Shown here: piece by piece, positions 9,015-18,168 of the stretch
Layout: each line of letters begins with the position of its first letter
How positions within the stretch are numbered: the stretch's first letter is position 1
Origin: Entamoeba histolytica HM-1:IMSS
Lineage: Eukaryota > Evosea > Mastigamoebida > Endamoebidae
Direction of reading: 5' to 3'
Assembly (NCBI RefSeq): GCF_000208925.1
Contig: NW_001915080.1
Coordinates: 4,924 to 27,084, forward strand
Length of the DNA stretch: 22,161 bases
Program-made: the position numbers and the translations under genes
The notes under the pieces: model-generated
Seen by the model: the letters and a program-made list of their open reading frames with translations, nothing else
Told to the model about the DNA's origin: nothing
Databases searched by the model: none

Positions 9015-9602
9015 ATGCAAGCCGTCAAATGTGTCATTGTAGGTGATGGAGCAGTAGGAAAGACATGTCTTCTTATTTCATATACAACTAATGCTTTTCC
9101 TAATGAATATATTCCAACTGTTTTTGATAATTATTCAGCAACTGTTATGGTTGATTCCAAACCAATTAATCTTGGACTTTGGGATACTGCTGGACAAGAA
9201 GATTATGATAGATTAAGACCATTATCATATCCACAAACTGATGTATTCTTAATTTGTTTCTCAGTTGTCTCTCCACCATCATTTGATAATGTTTCATCTA
9301 AATGGCAACCAGAAGTTTCTCATCATTGTCCAAAGACTCCATGTTTATTAGTTGGAACTAAACTTGATATGAGAGAAGATAAAGAACAATTAAAGAGATT
9401 AGAAGAGAAAAAAATTACACCAATTACTACTGAACAAGGTGAAGCTAAATGCAAAGATATTGGAGCTGTTAAGTATATTGAATGTTCTGCTTTAACTCAA
9501 AAGAACTTAAGACTTGTTTTCGATGAAGCTGTTAGAGCTGTTATTTCTCCAGCTGGAGGAGCCAAAAAAGATAAAAAGAAAGGAGGATGTATGCTCTTCT
9601 AA
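9015..9602 (+). CDS. Rac/Rho-family small GTPase
   Basis: This 195-residue Rho GTPase is complete. P-loop is GDGAVGKT (10-17); switch I with effector region is [10 protein letters not shown] (33-42); switch II is [18 protein letters not shown] (56-73) with Q61 kept. The guanine motifs are TKLD (115-118) and SAL (158-160). The Rho insert helix is at about 122-135. A polybasic KKDKKK and CAAX box CMLF (192-195) end the protein. It cycles between GDP and GTP and, prenylated at Cys192, acts at membranes to control actin, as Entamoeba Rac proteins do in motility and phagocytosis. The switch regions are clearly Rac-like rather than Rab or Ras. Which numbered Rac this is cannot be decided by eye. 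It is intronless and convergent with the XPD gene 142 bp away. Confidence 0.97.
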   Translation: MQAVKCVIVGDGAVGKTCLLISYTTNAFPNEYIPTVFDNYSATVMVDSKPINLGLWDTAGQEDYDRLRPLSYPQTDVFLICFSVVSPPSFDNVSSKWQPEVSHHCPKTPCLLVGTKLDMREDKEQLKRLEEKKITPITTEQGEAKCKDIGAVKYIECSALTQKNLRLVFDEAVRAVISPAGGAKKDKKKGGCMLF

Positions 9603-9744
9603 TTTATTGTTTCAATTTCTTTTATTCTTTTTTTTAGTTAATTTCTTTTAAAGTAATAAAAAAAGAAATATTTTAGTTAAACTCATTTTTTTGATTAAAA
9701 AAATGTATTTAATTATTTACTAAAACAAAAGAAATAAAATAAAT

Positions 9745-12057
9745 TCATTCATTAAACGAAACGAGTTGATCTTTATGAATATCTTCTAATGTCCATATTG
9801 TTTTACCTTTTTGTAATTTTAAATTAGTTTGGTTATTAAATAAATAACTCATTTTCATTAAAAATTCTTTTGCTAATGTAATGCTTTGATCAGCAGAAAT
9901 ATCAGTAAATCTTTTTTCTAAAGCATCAACAATCCATTGGGGCATAGAAGAAATAATTTTATTATCATTAAATTTATATCTTTTATCTGCATATATTGCA
10001 ACAGCATAGTCATTTTTTCCTCTTATACATCTTCCCACACATTGATTACAAGTTCTCATAGCATCAAATATTAAATATTCATCTTTTGAAATAATCTTTT
10101 TATTATCAAGATATTCAATTCGTTCTTTAATTGTAAGAATTTCTGATTGAAGGTAGGGAGCTCCTATAATTAAAACAGCTCGAGCAAGATGATTTGTAAA
10201 ATTTATTCCTTCAGATAATCTGCCACGAGTAACACAAAATAATATAGCACCTTTACCAGTATGACAAGCTAACCTATAATTTTGAAAAGCAAGAGATGTT
10301 TCCTCACTATCATTTGATTCTACAAATATTAATTTATTAGAGTAGATAGATTCTATAATTTTCATTTCATCCCAATATGAAATACAAATATTCATATATG
10401 AATAACTTGGAAAGAAACATAAAATACCATCAGGTACAGTTTTAGATAATTCTAGTATTAATCTACCATAAGAATGAATAATTAATCTATTTGTTCTATA
10501 TGCGTATTGTGATGAAAATAAAATTCTGTCTTGTTTTATTTCAGTTCCTGGAGTATCAGAACTTTGTGATGTAATTGAAATACTATCAAATCCTTTTGTT
10601 ACAAACAATGGACAAATTCTTCTCATACTACTAAAAGAAGATGTTATTTGTTTTTCTTCAACAACATTATTTAAGCCAAGAATATTAATATACGTTTTTA
10701 ATGGACTTAATGTTCCTGACGTAAAAATTATTGAATGAAATTTATTTAATATTGGTTGAATAGCATGTGCGGCATCAACACAAATTAAATTTAACACACT
10801 ATGAAAACAATTGTCTTTGTCCATTTTTACAACATCAGGAACATAAGAAAATCCTTCCTGACAAGAACAGAGTAATGCTGCAAAATCTGCTACAAGATAT
10901 AAGTCATCGTAATAAAACGAATCTCCTTTTACATCCTGTCTTCCTCCATATTCATCTCCAAGTGCCTTAATAAGTAAATGAAGTCTAAGAGGAATAAGAC
11001 TAACAATTTCTGGTGTTAATGCTAAAGAATTACAAAATGAATCAACTATATTTTTAATTGGAATTGAACAATGTTCATTAATATGTTGCTTTTTGTGTAT
11101 ATGAGCTTCACGTAATTTCTCTCTAAAGAAATTAACAATATCATTCATCAAAACAACAAATTGAATAGAAGTTGTTGTATCAATTGGAATGTTATTTTCT
11201 TCTTCTATTCTTTTTGTTGGTTCTGAATGTCTAAGACCTTCTACAAGTCGTTTATATTCATTTTTTAAAGGTTTTTTTGATTCTTCAATTGAAAGAAGTT
11301 TTGTAAGACGAACTAATGAAATTGTTGCAAGTTCTAATGTATCTAATGATAATGTTAGTGTTTGTGCATCAACAACAACGTTATCTACATTATGTGCTTC
11401 ATCAAAAACAAGTAATGTTTGATGTAAATCACTCATTTTACCAACAGTAACATTTTCTACTTTAGGATCAAGAATATAATTATATGTACAAACTATAAAT
11501 GGTGATTTATAAAAGTTGTTTCTTGAACAGAAATATGGACATCGTTGATGTTGTTTACCAAATTGAACTAATTCATCTATTCCAGCAACAATTGGTATTT
11601 CATCTTCTATATCATGATAATATGGACATAATCCTTTATCTCTTTTTTCTTGACACTTTAACTGTGAATGTTTACTTTCTCTTACATCATCCAATAAACA
11701 TAAATGAGCTCTTGATGCTAGTACAACTGATGGTATTGATAATTTTGTTAGTTCATTAAAAATTTGTTTAATTTCATCAATAGTACGAGTACAATAAATT
11801 GTATGTGAAATGTTACTTCCTTGATTGTCCAATAATCCTTTTGCTGCAGTGATAATACTTACAGTCTTTCCAGTTCCAGTACCCATTTCAATAATAATTT
11901 GTTTATGTGGTGGTTTTTTATTATTTGTAACTCCACTAGTTACTGTTTTAATGAATTGATATTGTTCTGGATAAATGAATTGGTATGGAAAATGAATTTC
12001 AATTCCATTAACAGTAAATATGATACTCTGTTGTTCTTTCTCATTAATTACTTCCAT
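9745..12057 (-). CDS. XPD: XPD/Rad3 (ERCC2) DNA helicase, TFIIH subunit
   Basis: This 770-residue protein is close to the usual length of XPD (about 760-780). In order: FPYQFIYPEQYQF (23-35, the family Q-motif region), Walker A EMGTGTGKT (57-65), the four Fe-S cysteines C120, C135, C144 and C173, VFDEAHNVDN (217-226, DEAH box), the Arch domain, FTSGTLSPL, GRLSEGINF and motif VI QCVGRCIRGK. XPD is a 5'-3' helicase of TFIIH that opens DNA in nucleotide excision repair and has a structural role in transcription initiation. The Fe-S cysteines are closer together than in the human protein, and Walker A reads MGTGTGKT rather than MPSGTGKT. All core motifs are intact, so it should be active. It is 101 bp downstream of the Hsp110 gene on the same strand. 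No GAACT is visible in that gap. Confidence 0.96.
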   Translation of the reverse strand: MEVINEKEQQSIIFTVNGIEIHFPYQFIYPEQYQFIKTVTSGVTNNKKPPHKQIIIEMGTGTGKTVSIITAAKGLLDNQGSNISHTIYCTRTIDEIKQIFNELTKLSIPSVVLASRAHLCLLDDVRESKHSQLKCQEKRDKGLCPYYHDIEDEIPIVAGIDELVQFGKQHQRCPYFCSRNNFYKSPFIVCTYNYILDPKVENVTVGKMSDLHQTLLVFDEAHNVDNVVVDAQTLTLSLDTLELATISLVRLTKLLSIEESKKPLKNEYKRLVEGLRHSEPTKRIEEENNIPIDTTTSIQFVVLMNDIVNFFREKLREAHIHKKQHINEHCSIPIKNIVDSFCNSLALTPEIVSLIPLRLHLLIKALGDEYGGRQDVKGDSFYYDDLYLVADFAALLCSCQEGFSYVPDVVKMDKDNCFHSVLNLICVDAAHAIQPILNKFHSIIFTSGTLSPLKTYINILGLNNVVEEKQITSSFSSMRRICPLFVTKGFDSISITSQSSDTPGTEIKQDRILFSSQYAYRTNRLIIHSYGRLILELSKTVPDGILCFFPSYSYMNICISYWDEMKIIESIYSNKLIFVESNDSEETSLAFQNYRLACHTGKGAILFCVTRGRLSEGINFTNHLARAVLIIGAPYLQSEILTIKERIEYLDNKKIISKDEYLIFDAMRTCNQCVGRCIRGKNDYAVAIYADKRYKFNDNKIISSMPQWIVDALEKRFTDISADQSITLAKEFLMKMSYLFNNQTNLKLQKGKTIWTLEDIHKDQLVSFNE

Positions 12058-12158
12058 TAATTCTCTTTCAAATTTAATTTCTTTTTTTCATAACTTTAAT
12101 TTCTTTTCTTAAAACAAAAAAAAAGATTTTCTCCAACACGAACAATTAAATTATTTTG

Positions 12159-14432
12159 TTATTTAGGTACTGGAGGTGGTTCTGAAGCACCTGTTTTTTC
12201 TTCTTCCATTTTCTTTGACTCTTCTTTTGGTTTTTCTTCAGTTTTTTTCTTTTCCTCTTCTGCTTTCTTTTTAGCTTCTTCTTCTGCTTTTTTCTTTTTC
12301 TCTTCTTCTTCTTTCTTTCTTTTTTCTTCTGCAATTTTTCTTTCTTTCTCTTCTTTCTTTGCAACGATATGTTTAACTAATTTTTCAGCCTCAGCAAGTT
12401 TTGCCAAATAAACACTCTTTGTTTCATTTTCTCCATCTTCATACAACCAATCAACATATTTTTCTAATTCATTTGAAATTTTTGAAGCCTCCTCTTCAGT
12501 TGTGAATTCAGCTAAACAACCAAATAATAATTTATCTTTCATAGAATATACAAAAGCTTCTAAATTGTTTTTAGCATGAGCAGTATCAATAAATAATTTA
12601 TCATCAACTTGCATTTGAGCTTCTTCAGCAAGATATTTACTAATATCTTTTTCACACATACCAACACTATGAACATTAACTTTAACAGGATATTCTTTAT
12701 TTACCATTTTCTTTACTTTTTTAGTAATTGTCTTCTTTACCATTTTAACTTTCTTTTCTTCTTTTGGTTTTTCTTCTTCCATTTTCTTTGGTTCTTCTTT
12801 CTTTTCTGTTTCAGCTTGTACAGGAGCTTTTGGTTCTTCTTTCTTTTCTGTTTCAGCTTGTACAGGAGCTTTTGGTTCTTCTTTAACTTCTTCAGGTACT
12901 TCAATAACTTCTTTTTCTTCTACTTCTTCTTCTACTTGTTCACATAATAAAGCATCTACAAGTTCTAAAATTCCACTTTTATTTAAGGCAATTCTTAATT
13001 TTAATTCTGGTGTTTTTGTTTGGGCTTTTGGTAATTCTAAAACATCAAGAGTAATTCCAGAATTTAAAGTTCCTGGGAAGAAAACATTATTATCACTATA
13101 GTTAACATCTACATGAAGACCATTAGCATCTTTAATTTTAAGAACTCTAGTAATTGGGAATGAAGAGTCTTTAGAAATAAATTTCATTGGTGCAACAGTT
13201 TTATTATCAGTCTTGAATCCCATATTAATTTCATATGGTGGAATATCTTCAACAACATAATCTCTTACTTTGAAATATGGTTGTAATTCTGCACATGCAA
13301 TAGCACATCCACGTGCAATAGATTCTTCACAATTAATTGTTTTAGATAATGGTTTGTTAAGAGTCTTAACTATAGCGTCTTGAAGAGTATTTAATCTAGT
13401 ACCAGAACCAGTAATTTCAATTGAATGAATTTGTTCAATAGTCATACCAGCCTTTGTAATAGTTCTTTTTATAAGTTCAATAATTTCATTATTAAGATGA
13501 CAAGTTAATTCATCAAATTTTTCTCGAGTGAATTCCATATGATAATCTCTTTCTTCATATAAAGTATCAAGATTTAATATGGCTTTTGGACTTCCACTAG
13601 AAATAACTCTCTTAACAGACTTTTCAATTCCTGATAAAATTCTATTCCACATTCTTAAATTATTCATTGGATCAATTTTCCATTTTTGTTGAATATCTGC
13701 TCTGACAAATTGTCCAAGTGCTTCATCATAATTACGTCCTCCAAGTTTCCAATTATATTCAACAGCAAGAACTTTCATTTTAGATTTAAGAAGAGAAATA
13801 ACTGAACATGTAGTATTACAATGTCCAACATCTAAAATAACAACTGGACGTGGCTCAGTTTCACTTAAATCAGTTTTATAAATACCATAAGCTAATGCAG
13901 TTGCAGTATGTTCATTCATTAATCTTAAACATGAAATACCAGCAATTTTAGCTGCATCTAACATTGCAATTCTTTGATTTTCAGTGAAATAACCAGGAAC
14001 AGAAATAACACAATCAGTAAAAATGTCTTTAGTATATTCTTCAGTAAATTGTTTAATTTGAATTAATAACATTGCAATAATTTGTTCTGGTCTAAATACT
14101 TTTTGTTCTCCTCTCATCATCACTTTCATTCCAATCATTCCATCTTCTAATTTAACTGTTTGATATGGTAATTCTTTTAATTCTGTTTGAACATCTGGAC
14201 AATCATATTGTCTTCCAATAAGTCTTTTAACATCTACAACTGTATTTTTTACATTTCTAAGATACAAACTAAAACCAGCTTCTCCAATAGCTCTTTCTTT
14301 ATCATTAAATGATACAAATGTTGGGGTTTGTCTATTAGAGACTTCATTAACAACAATATCAATTCCTTTCTTACGTACTACTGCAACAGTAATATTTCTA
14401 TTTCCAATATCAATTCCAACTGCAATAGGCAT
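12159..14432 (-). CDS. Hsp110-type Hsp70-superfamily chaperone
   Basis: I start at ATG 14432 (MPIAVGID); a frame extended to 14441 would need TTG as start. The protein is 757 aa. The Hsp70 nucleotide-binding domain covers about 1-385: phosphate-1 VGIDIGNRN, phosphate-2 VILDVGHCNT (198-207) where Hsp70 has GGGT, and ITGSGTRL (340-347). The altered phosphate-2 loop and greater length point to Hsp110/Sse, the nucleotide-exchange factor and holdase for Hsp70. A beta domain follows, then an acidic Glu/Lys insert (about 498-575) containing a perfect 14-residue tandem repeat, a helical region, and an extremely Lys/Glu-rich tail from about 690 to EPPPVPK. There is no signal peptide or KDEL, so it is cytosolic. 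The tail and the insert vary in this family and may be disordered. Confidence 0.93.
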   Translation of the reverse strand: MPIAVGIDIGNRNITVAVVRKKGIDIVVNEVSNRQTPTFVSFNDKERAIGEAGFSLYLRNVKNTVVDVKRLIGRQYDCPDVQTELKELPYQTVKLEDGMIGMKVMMRGEQKVFRPEQIIAMLLIQIKQFTEEYTKDIFTDCVISVPGYFTENQRIAMLDAAKIAGISCLRLMNEHTATALAYGIYKTDLSETEPRPVVILDVGHCNTTCSVISLLKSKMKVLAVEYNWKLGGRNYDEALGQFVRADIQQKWKIDPMNNLRMWNRILSGIEKSVKRVISSGSPKAILNLDTLYEERDYHMEFTREKFDELTCHLNNEIIELIKRTITKAGMTIEQIHSIEITGSGTRLNTLQDAIVKTLNKPLSKTINCEESIARGCAIACAELQPYFKVRDYVVEDIPPYEINMGFKTDNKTVAPMKFISKDSSFPITRVLKIKDANGLHVDVNYSDNNVFFPGTLNSGITLDVLELPKAQTKTPELKLRIALNKSGILELVDALLCEQVEEEVEEKEVIEVPEEVKEEPKAPVQAETEKKEEPKAPVQAETEKKEEPKKMEEEKPKEEKKVKMVKKTITKKVKKMVNKEYPVKVNVHSVGMCEKDISKYLAEEAQMQVDDKLFIDTAHAKNNLEAFVYSMKDKLLFGCLAEFTTEEEASKISNELEKYVDWLYEDGENETKSVYLAKLAEAEKLVKHIVAKKEEKERKIAEEKRKKEEEEKKKKAEEEAKKKAEEEKKKTEEKPKEESKKMEEEKTGASEPPPVPK
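12787..12884 (-). repeat. 42 bp tandem repeat, 2.3 copies, inside Hsp110 gene
   Basis: 12787-12828 and 12829-12870 are identical and 12871-12884 begins a third copy. Each unit encodes 14 residues built on APVQAETEKKEEPK, so the frame is kept. Identity of the two copies suggests recent duplication or gene conversion and possible length variation between strains. Confidence 0.92.
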
Positions 14433-14834
14433 ACAAATCAATCTACTGAAGTTCTGTCTAAACCCTCTTTTATTGCTTCTTTATGTTATACGTCATTGCC
14501 ACGTTCTCACATTGACACGTACATTTTTTCTTTTGAAGAATTGTATTTATAATGTTTAATAAATGTATTATATATTTATTATATTTATTTCTTTTATACA
14601 ACTATTGATGATTAGTAAGGCTATGGCATACACATCTAAAATAACTTTGTCATTCTCCAATCATATGACATTGTATTGTTTGCATTAAGTCAGACATTAC
14701 AAATAACCACAAGTTAAGAATGTTGTTTTTTATAATAAGTTAAAAATTAAAGAAGAGAAGATACTGAATATTAAAAACTCAAAGAATTATTTTCTAGATG
14801 TTCTTTTTTTTGAAATGCTTAAAACTAATTAACA
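14433..14834. other. Divergent spacer between Hsp110 and the 83-residue gene
   Basis: About 400 bp without a gene. The 100 bp next to the Hsp110 start are relatively GC-rich (minus-strand TACGTGTCAATGTGAGAACG near 14500-14520), and may hold upstream regulatory sites. No canonical heat-shock element array is obvious to me. The rest is A-rich and precedes the plus-strand gene. Confidence 0.4.
14450..14454 (-). promoter_or_regulatory. GAACT promoter element (Hsp110 gene)
   Basis: CAGAACTTCA on the minus strand (14447-14456), with GAACT 18-22 bp before ATG 14432. The same 10-mer occurs before the TFIIE alpha gene. Its position supports starting translation at 14432 rather than further upstream. 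Confidence 0.5.
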
Positions 14835-15086
14835 ATGAGTCATCAAACCAAACTAAATAAACAAACACAACCATTAACATTTGAAGAAATCAAAGATTAT
14901 TTTAAAAGATATCCAGACAGAAAACAAATGGTTTTTGATATTGTTACTAAACAAATATTAGAACATCAAAGTGATAAAGAAATAGAAATACACTTAGAAG
15001 AATTGAAAATAAATAAAATAGATGAAGAACAATACAAAATTTATTTTAATTTTATTAATGAAATTAATGGAGAATTAAAACACTAA
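14835..15086 (+). CDS. Small uncharacterised helical protein, 83 aa
   Basis: An ATG after ATTAACA opens 83 codons of balanced, polar, protein-like composition, unlike the Phe/Ile/Asn/Lys-only chance frames elsewhere in the window. The sequence has KQTQPLTFEEIKDYFKRYP, then VFDIVTKQILEHQ, and a Glu/Lys/Ile-rich region ending in NEINGELKH. It is probably all helical and cytosolic; no Cys cluster, signal or membrane helix is seen. I do not recognise the family. Its last 12 bases overlap the 3' end of the convergent ankyrin gene, an unusual arrangement. No GAACT motif is found upstream. A short chance frame remains possible. Confidence 0.6.
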   Translation: MSHQTKLNKQTQPLTFEEIKDYFKRYPDRKQMVFDIVTKQILEHQSDKEIEIHLEELKINKIDEEQYKIYFNFINEINGELKH

Positions 15087-17078
15087 ATTAATTTTAAATT
15101 GATGTGATAATTGAAGAAGTTGTTGTTTCTCTGTTGGATTTAAAGGAATTTTTTTATAACTTATTAAATGAATTTGTGTTAATTTATTTTCATATAAAAT
15201 GAACATTTGGTTATTATTATTTTGAAACACAACTCGTACAATTGTTCCAATAGAAAAAATGTTCATTGACTCTATATCTCTTTCAGTAATAATATACTTT
15301 TTAATACAAAGAGGATTTCTATTTAATAAACGACAAATACAATAACTACATTGTGCATATTCAATCGCTCTTTTTCCTTTTGAATCAATGATAGTTGTAT
15401 TACAATGGTTTTGTATTAAAATATCAACACACTCAGGGTGATTCATTGCTACTGCATAATGAAGTGGAGTTTTAAGGAATGAGTCTTGAATATTAATACA
15501 AGATGGATATTTTTTAATAAGTAATGGAATAATATAAGAATTTCCACAACAACAAGCAATATGTAAAGGTGTCCTTTTAAGATGGTCTTGAGGAATATCA
15601 GTATAATACCTTTTCAATAAATTAATCAAAAATGTGTCTGAAGTATTAGCTAGAACAGCATAATGAAATGGACTATTTCCATATTGATCTATTTGTTGAG
15701 GATTAACACTATATTTATTTATTAATTCTAAAGTTATAGAAGAGCATCCTGATAAACTGCCTATATGAAGTACATTCTGTTGATAACTATTAACTTCTTT
15801 AATCATACTCTTTTCTTTTATTTTATCATATAACATTCTAAGAATATTACGTTCTCCTCCAGACACAGTATAATGAAATATATTATTCTTATAATTATCT
15901 ACTTGGTGAATTAAATCTATTTCTTGTTCTAATAAAACAGAGACAATGTCATAATGTTTATAATAACAAGCTAATTGTAACGCATTTTCCCCTTCATTCC
16001 CTTTATCTAATAAACAATTTTTACCTAGAATTTTTATTATTGTTAATAAACATGACTTCCTTCCAAAACTACTTGCATATAATAGAGGTGTCCATCCATT
16101 ATAAATTCTTCTTTTTAATGCTTCCTTATCCCAAATACATATTAATTGTATTAATTCAGGAAAGTCATAATAAATAGTATAATAAATTAAATGAAATCCA
16201 TCATTATCACAAAGATTTTGTTTATTAAAATCAATTTCCATTTGATGAAGTTCTTTTTTCATTAATTCATTAAATCCATTAAATTTACCACTTTCTTGAA
16301 TTTCATATAAACAATTTTGTAAACAAATAACACTGTTCTCTTGATATCCATATAGTTTAAGTAATTCACCAACAATTTCAATTTTATGACTTTTAATTGA
16401 ATAATGAATTAATTGTCTTCCTTTTTTATCAGAATATGCATTATTGGTTAATCCTTTAAATAATAATCTAATACTTTCAATATCTCCTTTTTCTAATGAA
16501 ATCATAAGTGGTATTTGACCATAAATATTAGGTTTCATTGGATTAGCACCAAGTGTTAATAATTCATTTATTGCTTTACTGTTTTTATATTGAGCTGCAA
16601 TAAATAATGGAGTTGCTTTATATATATTAACTTGATCTTCAATAAATCGTTTTAGTTTATATTTTTTATACCATTCTAGTAAATAGTTTGTTTGAGCTAA
16701 ATAATGCATAATACAAAATCCTTTAACATCTCTTTGAATCAATTCAACTGATGTCCAATTTAATTTCATGCCTTCTTCAAGTAATTCAATAATCTTTTTT
16801 TTTCCTTTATGAAGTGCAACAAACAATGGGGTTATTCCTTTATTATTTTTTTCATTCATTTTACACCCTCTTTTAATTAACATTTTTAAACATTCTTCAT
16901 TCCCAATAGACACACAATTCCCAATCAAACTCGTTCCATGTTTATCTTTCTCAAAAATACTTTCAGGATATTCATCAATATATACTTCAATTAACTCCTT
17001 TTTTTTACAAAGAAGTAATTGGTGAATTGTTCCACTCGTATTATGCTCTTTTGGATAATATTCCAAAGGGCAATTCAT
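15075..17078 (-). CDS. Ankyrin-repeat protein
   Basis: This 667-residue intronless protein is ankyrin repeats from about residue 15 to 600. Clear units include GITPLFVALHKGKKKIIELL, ATPLFIAAQYKNSKAINELL, TPLHIACCCGNSYIIPLL, and TPLHYAVAMNHPECVDILI; others are degenerate. I count roughly 14-16. The end (about 600-667) is non-repetitive, with predicted strands (TIVRVVF, MFILYE, QIHLISY), then NPTEKQQLLQL, and might be a small separate domain. There is no signal peptide, membrane helix or kinase domain. Such proteins act as protein-binding scaffolds; the partner is unknown. A GAACT lies 29-33 bp before the ATG. The stop overlaps the convergent 83-residue gene by 12 bp. Confidence 0.93.
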   Translation of the reverse strand: MNCPLEYYPKEHNTSGTIHQLLLCKKKELIEVYIDEYPESIFEKDKHGTSLIGNCVSIGNEECLKMLIKRGCKMNEKNNKGITPLFVALHKGKKKIIELLEEGMKLNWTSVELIQRDVKGFCIMHYLAQTNYLLEWYKKYKLKRFIEDQVNIYKATPLFIAAQYKNSKAINELLTLGANPMKPNIYGQIPLMISLEKGDIESIRLLFKGLTNNAYSDKKGRQLIHYSIKSHKIEIVGELLKLYGYQENSVICLQNCLYEIQESGKFNGFNELMKKELHQMEIDFNKQNLCDNDGFHLIYYTIYYDFPELIQLICIWDKEALKRRIYNGWTPLLYASSFGRKSCLLTIIKILGKNCLLDKGNEGENALQLACYYKHYDIVSVLLEQEIDLIHQVDNYKNNIFHYTVSGGERNILRMLYDKIKEKSMIKEVNSYQQNVLHIGSLSGCSSITLELINKYSVNPQQIDQYGNSPFHYAVLANTSDTFLINLLKRYYTDIPQDHLKRTPLHIACCCGNSYIIPLLIKKYPSCINIQDSFLKTPLHYAVAMNHPECVDILIQNHCNTTIIDSKGKRAIEYAQCSYCICRLLNRNPLCIKKYIITERDIESMNIFSIGTIVRVVFQNNNNQMFILYENKLTQIHLISYKKIPLNPTEKQQLLQLSHQFKINLVF

Positions 17079-17106
17079 TTTTAAAGTAGTTATTTAACTC
17101 AATTTT

Positions 17107-17111
17107 AGTTC
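17107..17111 (-). promoter_or_regulatory. GAACT promoter element (ankyrin gene)
   Basis: AAAAGAACTAAAATTGAG on the minus strand, with GAACT 29-33 bp before the ATG at 17078. It shares GAACTAAAAT with the actin-related gene promoter. Confidence 0.48.
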
Positions 17112-17218
17112 TTTTCTTTTTTCTTTTATTCTCATTTTTTCTTTCATTAAAAAACATGAAAACCAAAATTTTCTTTTTTACACAAAGATTGGAACAAACA
17201 ACTTGGTATCTCTTACAT

Positions 17219-18148
17219 TTACATTAAAACTTTCTTTCTATCTACTGACATTAATGACCTACTTTTTCTTACCTTTTTTCTATTGTTGCATATTAAACGT
17301 GGTGTACGAGGTACTTTCTCTCTTGTTAATGGAGAATCTTTTATAAAAGTTTTCTCAAAAAATAGTTTTGTTTCCTTTAAAAAAATAGGTTGTTCCCATT
17401 GAATGTTTTCATAAATATTAAACTCTTCCTCTTTATTTTTTTCAATACTTATATGACTTTCTTTTTTTGTTTCTTGAGTATTGTCTTCTTGTTCCCATGG
17501 CATTGGTTCATTAACAATAATTTTTGAATGTTTTTCTTTGATACTTTTTTTGTTGTCTTCTTGGATTGTTTGTTGTTTTTCAATAAGAAATATTGGATAA
17601 TCTTCAATACTAAAATAAGTTTTTTTCAATTCTATTAATAATTTTTTTAAAGGTTTTAACTGGTTTCTTATTTTTAATATCTTTCTTCTTTCTTCTTGTT
17701 CGTTGTCAACTATATGCATAGGTTGCTCACATTCTTCGCAGAAAAACACTCCGTTGTAAAAATTGTCTATTCCTCTTTCGTATGTACAACTCCATCCACA
17801 AAAAATATTCGAACATTTTAAGAGTGAGGTTGATGATTCATTTTCAGGTAAGTTAGTAAGGATGAGATAAGACCCAACTATATCCCTTATGGTTTTGAAA
17901 TAGTCTATAAAGTAATAACAAACACCTTCTACTTTTTGTTTGATGATACTATCCCTAACCAAGTCTGAAATGAGTGGACGAACAACTCGGCGAGGTAAGC
18001 ATAGGCGTTGGGCTATTTCCTTACTGGTTAATGCTTTTTGTGAGTTTTGGATAGTGATAATAACAAGTAAGTGAGTTGAAGAAAATAAAAGACCTACTAC
18101 ATATTGGACGATAGTCTCACAGAGTTGGTATTGTTTAGACTGCTGCAT
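17219..18148 (-). CDS. Transcription initiation factor TFIIE, alpha subunit
   Basis: This 309-residue protein has the TFIIE alpha layout. A winged helix fills about 10-90 (LLVIITIQNS, LTSKEIAQRLCLPRRVVRPLISDL, then CYYFIDYFKTIRDIV, matching the YYFINY segment of the family). A zinc ribbon follows with Cys at 112, 117, 121, 137 and 140, then the RNQLKPLKKLLIELK helix that follows the ribbon in human TFIIE alpha. TFIIE recruits and regulates TFIIH at RNA polymerase II promoters. The first zinc knuckle is atypical (C-x4-C-x3-C instead of C-x2-C), while the second is CEEC. The tail (about 190-309) is disordered and carries two Trp motifs, PMPWEQED and NIQWEQPIF, then a basic end. It is shorter than the human protein (about 440). 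The GAACT at 18164-18168 supports this start. Confidence 0.88.
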   Translation of the reverse strand: MQQSKQYQLCETIVQYVVGLLFSSTHLLVIITIQNSQKALTSKEIAQRLCLPRRVVRPLISDLVRDSIIKQKVEGVCYYFIDYFKTIRDIVGSYLILTNLPENESSTSLLKCSNIFCGWSCTYERGIDNFYNGVFFCEECEQPMHIVDNEQEERRKILKIRNQLKPLKKLLIELKKTYFSIEDYPIFLIEKQQTIQEDNKKSIKEKHSKIIVNEPMPWEQEDNTQETKKESHISIEKNKEEEFNIYENIQWEQPIFLKETKLFFEKTFIKDSPLTREKVPRTPRLICNNRKKVRKSRSLMSVDRKKVLM

Positions 18149-18163
18149 GACAGGATATGATGA

Positions 18164-18168
18164 AGTTC
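18164..18168 (-). promoter_or_regulatory. GAACT promoter element (TFIIE alpha gene)
   Basis: CAGAACTTCA on the minus strand (18161-18170), with GAACT 16-20 bp before ATG 18148. It is identical over 10 bases to the Hsp110 element, and at almost the same distance from the start. Confidence 0.5.

Noticed and set aside
12609..12947. 112-codon plus-strand frame rich in Phe
   Set aside because: It is antisense to the Lys/Glu-rich insert of the Hsp110 gene, and its Phe runs mirror the AAG/GAA codons.
14433..14441. Upstream start (TTG) for the Hsp110 gene
   Set aside because: A eukaryotic gene should start at ATG; ATG 14432 gives MPIAVGID, aligned with the family N-terminus.
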